Assembly (NCBI GenBank): GCA_002162095.1 | Contig: CP021424.1 | Coordinates: 1,054,001 to 1,118,000, forward strand | DNA: 64,000 nucleotides | From: Armatimonadetes bacterium Uphvl-Ar2 | GTDB lineage: Bacteria > Armatimonadota > Fimbriimonadia > Fimbriimonadales > Fimbriimonadaceae | Direction of reading: 5' to 3' | Part shown: piece after piece, positions 62,368-64,000 of the stretch | Layout: each line of letters begins with the position of its first letter | How positions within the stretch are numbered: the first letter of the stretch is position 1 | Program-made: the position numbers and the translations under genes | Notes under the pieces: generated by a model | The model's database searches: none | The model's input: only the letters and a program-made list of their open reading frames with translations | Told to the model about the DNA's origin: nothing

Positions 62368-63011
62368 AAAAGCGATATCTCGAATTCTCTGGAGTCCAAC
62401 ACCGACTCAACATTGGTTCCGTACCACCAGGCAACGCTTTCAGCGGAGTCCCCACCTTCGGTCGCTTGGTAAAGGACATAGGTGCTCGTGCCGGAGTTCG
62501 TGTCGATTGGTTTTCCAAAGGAGCGGCGAGGATCTACGACCACTGCCCGCTCACGACCCAATGGGTGCCATTCCGAAGCGAGGTCACCCGTGTGGACAAG
62601 CTGTTCTGCGATTCTATCGGCAAACACAAAGCCTTGACCCGAGAGACATTCACGCCACTCATCACTCTCTTGCAAGAGGATTTCTCTAGCGCCTATCGCA
62701 AATCGCTTCGTGGCAAACGGATACTCAGTCTCCCATTGCTTGGAATACTTGGCGGAAACTTGTCGAATGGTCTCCAACTCAACCCGTCGTTCACGAAATC
62801 CCTTGACGTACATCAACTCCACCAAGTCACCGAACGTGAGAAGTGAATCCCTTCCCCCGGCAATGACAGGTGCGTATGCCTTGACCTCGGACTTCAGGTT
62901 CTCCGTGTAACCCTGCACCCATCGGGCAAGAGTGCGCCTCTCGGTTTTCAGCAGTCTTGCTGCGTCACCGATGGAATACAACCCAATATTCGAAGCGGCA
63001 CCCTCAATCAC
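62364..63011 (-). CDS. VapB45-type antitoxin
   Basis: This 215-residue protein has an N-terminal MerR-like HTH ('LYSIGDAARLLKTERRTLARWVQGY', about 11-35), the central 'LLTFGDLVELMYVKGFRERRVELETIRQVSAKYSKQW' and C-terminal 'VVVDPRRSFGKPIDTNSGTSTYVLYQA', as in VapB45 antitoxins. It binds DNA and should neutralise the toxin encoded next. Start GTG 63011 has TAGAAT 6 nt upstream and TTGCTT 17 nt further. Base composition is AT-richer than the neighbours. Confidence 0.85.
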   Translation of the reverse strand: MIEGAASNIGLYSIGDAARLLKTERRTLARWVQGYTENLKSEVKAYAPVIAGGRDSLLTFGDLVELMYVKGFRERRVELETIRQVSAKYSKQWETEYPFATKRFAIGAREILLQESDEWRECLSGQGFVFADRIAEQLVHTGDLASEWHPLGRERAVVVDPRRSFGKPIDTNSGTSTYVLYQATEGGDSAESVAWWYGTNVESVLDSREFEISLL

Positions 63012-63046
63012 TATCCTATTCTACGACTAAGTTCGACCGAAAGCAA
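63012..63046 (-). promoter_or_regulatory. Promoter of the VapBC45-type operon
   Basis: Minus strand -35 TTGCTT (63046-63041), 17-nt spacer, -10 TAGAAT (63023-63018), AGGATA, GTG 63011. Confidence 0.65.
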
Positions 63047-63096
63047 CTTGTCCGGCTGAACGGCTCGACTATAGTGCAACCTCGAGGCCGCAGCCC

Positions 63097-64000
63097 TTAG
63101 AACCGGAAGAACGTGCCCGCCATCAGGCGGTTGGCGCTGCCCACGGCGAGGTTAAACCCGCCCAGCGACGCCCCGACCGTCCAGCCGTCCAGAGTGGAAT
63201 AGCCCGCCCGCGCGCCAAATCCCCGCGCCAACTGCCAATCCGCGCCAAAGCGTCCTTCAGTGCGCCCGGAGCCAATGCCCACCAGGTCGGCGGCCAGGCC
63301 CATCGTTTCGCGCTCCTGCCAGGCCACGCCCAGGCTCATGGTGCGGCGGTAGGCATCAATGCGGCTAAAGCCATCGCCCGGATCAATCGTGGCGCCTTGG
63401 TCCGGCTGGAACGCCTGGAACGACACATCCGGCGACACGAGGTTGTTGATCACCAGTGCCCCCTGGAACCGCTGCCCCGGCCCAAATGTGGTGTGCATGC
63501 CCAGGTCGAGGGCGAAGCCCTCCTTCTTGAGGAAGTCGCTCCCCGCCATCTCCGGCGCGGCGGTGTTGATCGCGTTGCCCGAGGTGATTTGGGCTTCGTT
63601 GGCGATGTGGTGGCTGTAGTAGGTGGTCACAAACCGCCCCATCAGGCCGACGGCCATTTCTCCGTTCGGGCCACTCGAAATCACGCGCCCGTAGCCAAAT
63701 TGCAGCTCGCTCTGCCCCACGCCGTAGGCGTCCAGTTGCATGCCCGCTTCGGGGGCCGTCAGGTTCGAACCTGCCCGCACCCAGCGCTGGAGGGCATCGT
63801 TCGGACGGGTGGTTACGAGCGCGACCCCTTCCGCCCCGAAGTGGAAGCCCGAAGCCGTGAAGCCCAGCCCCAGCGTGCCGCCGATGTCCGTCTTGCTATC
63901 CCCAAACTGCCGGGCCAACCGCACGATGCTGTCGGCATCAAAGGCACCTTTGTCGATGCTACTCACAAAGTCAGAGGCATCGCCCAAGTCCACGCCGTCG
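63097..64000 (-). CDS. Outer-membrane beta-barrel-like protein, 5' cut by window edge
   Basis: The frame is open to base 64000, so the gene starts outside the window (GTG 63993 is only an internal codon). The visible 300 residues alternate polar and hydrophobic residues in beta-strand fashion ('GGTLGLGFTASGFHFGAEGVALV', 'FGADWQLARGFGARAGYSTLDGWTVGASLGGFNLAVG') and end in Phe ('TFFRF'), the usual BAM-recognised C-terminus. The layout resembles TraF_2/DUF5723-type barrels ('DASDFVSSIDKGAFDADSI'). No conjugation genes are nearby, so a transfer role is unlikely. Confidence 0.6.
   Translation of the reverse strand, partial: DGVDLGDASDFVSSIDKGAFDADSIVRLARQFGDSKTDIGGTLGLGFTASGFHFGAEGVALVTTRPNDALQRWVRAGSNLTAPEAGMQLDAYGVGQSELQFGYGRVISSGPNGEMAVGLMGRFVTTYYSHHIANEAQITSGNAINTAAPEMAGSDFLKKEGFALDLGMHTTFGPGQRFQGALVINNLVSPDVSFQAFQPDQGATIDPGDGFSRIDAYRRTMSLGVAWQERETMGLAADLVGIGSGRTEGRFGADWQLARGFGARAGYSTLDGWTVGASLGGFNLAVGSANRLMAGTFFRF

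Noticed and set aside
63097-64000. Conjugation TraF function for the barrel-like protein
   Set aside because: Only a general barrel pattern supports it; no conjugation genes are present.

Overview
The window is high-GC, gene-dense bacterial chromosome with no rRNA, tRNA, CRISPR array, transposase or phage gene that I could recognise. Three secreted proteins end in PEP-CTERM sorting tags (VPEPAS plus a hydrophobic stretch and Arg-rich tail). There are many lipoproteins and Sec/Tat substrates, a beta-barrel-like protein ending in Phe, GH29/GH43/GH13 glycosidases and PQQ sugar dehydrogenases. This fits a diderm, aerobic, polysaccharide-using soil or water bacterium, most like Armatimonadota (Fimbriimonadia). 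That placement is inference from style, not from a marker phylogeny.

Layout. 1-6.9 kb: five tandem copies of one envelope-anchored family, three of them with the same promoter box. 6.9-13.1 kb: small hypothetical proteins, including a DUF4375 protein, two 'WDPIG' proteins, two DUF1444-like proteins and a large ankyrin protein, resembling an immunity-gene array. 13.2-21.5 kb: envelope and metabolic genes (PEP-CTERM protein, zinc alcohol dehydrogenase, S10 peptidase, PDZ-alpha/beta hydrolase divergent from a PadR regulator, cytochrome c-PQQ sugar dehydrogenase fusion). 21.5-24.5 kb: an AT-richer island with a BglII-family restriction-modification pair, an HTH gene of antitoxin type and a zinc-ribbon-like protein. 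24.5-27 kb: GH43, arsC, AraC and VOC genes. 31.9-27.3 kb (minus): an operon of fucosidase, sialidase-like protein, PQQ dehydrogenase and Spy-like protein. 32-42 kb: WD40 protein, pyrD, PEP-CTERM protease, pullulanase-ABC pair, YceI, rho, hpt. 42-55 kb: OYE, TspO, DnaJ-WD40, Gfo/Idh, M55 peptidase, folE2, ECF sigma plus methyltransferase, a Tat-type fucosidase, phosphoesterase, matrixin. 55-62 kb: second Gfo/Idh, an NDP-sugar transferase with a decayed mutase domain, and the overlapping serS-dprE1-dprE2 set. 62-63 kb: a VapBC45-type toxin-antitoxin pair. The right edge cuts a beta-barrel-like gene.

Two cross-cutting signals matter. First, many genes that begin a transcription unit carry a TANNNT or CANNNT box ending exactly 6-7 nt before the start codon, which implies widespread leaderless transcription and helps choose starts. 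Second, six genes are broken or mis-extended by what looks like one missing base in a G or C run. This suggests homopolymer under-calling in the assembly rather than six real pseudogenes.
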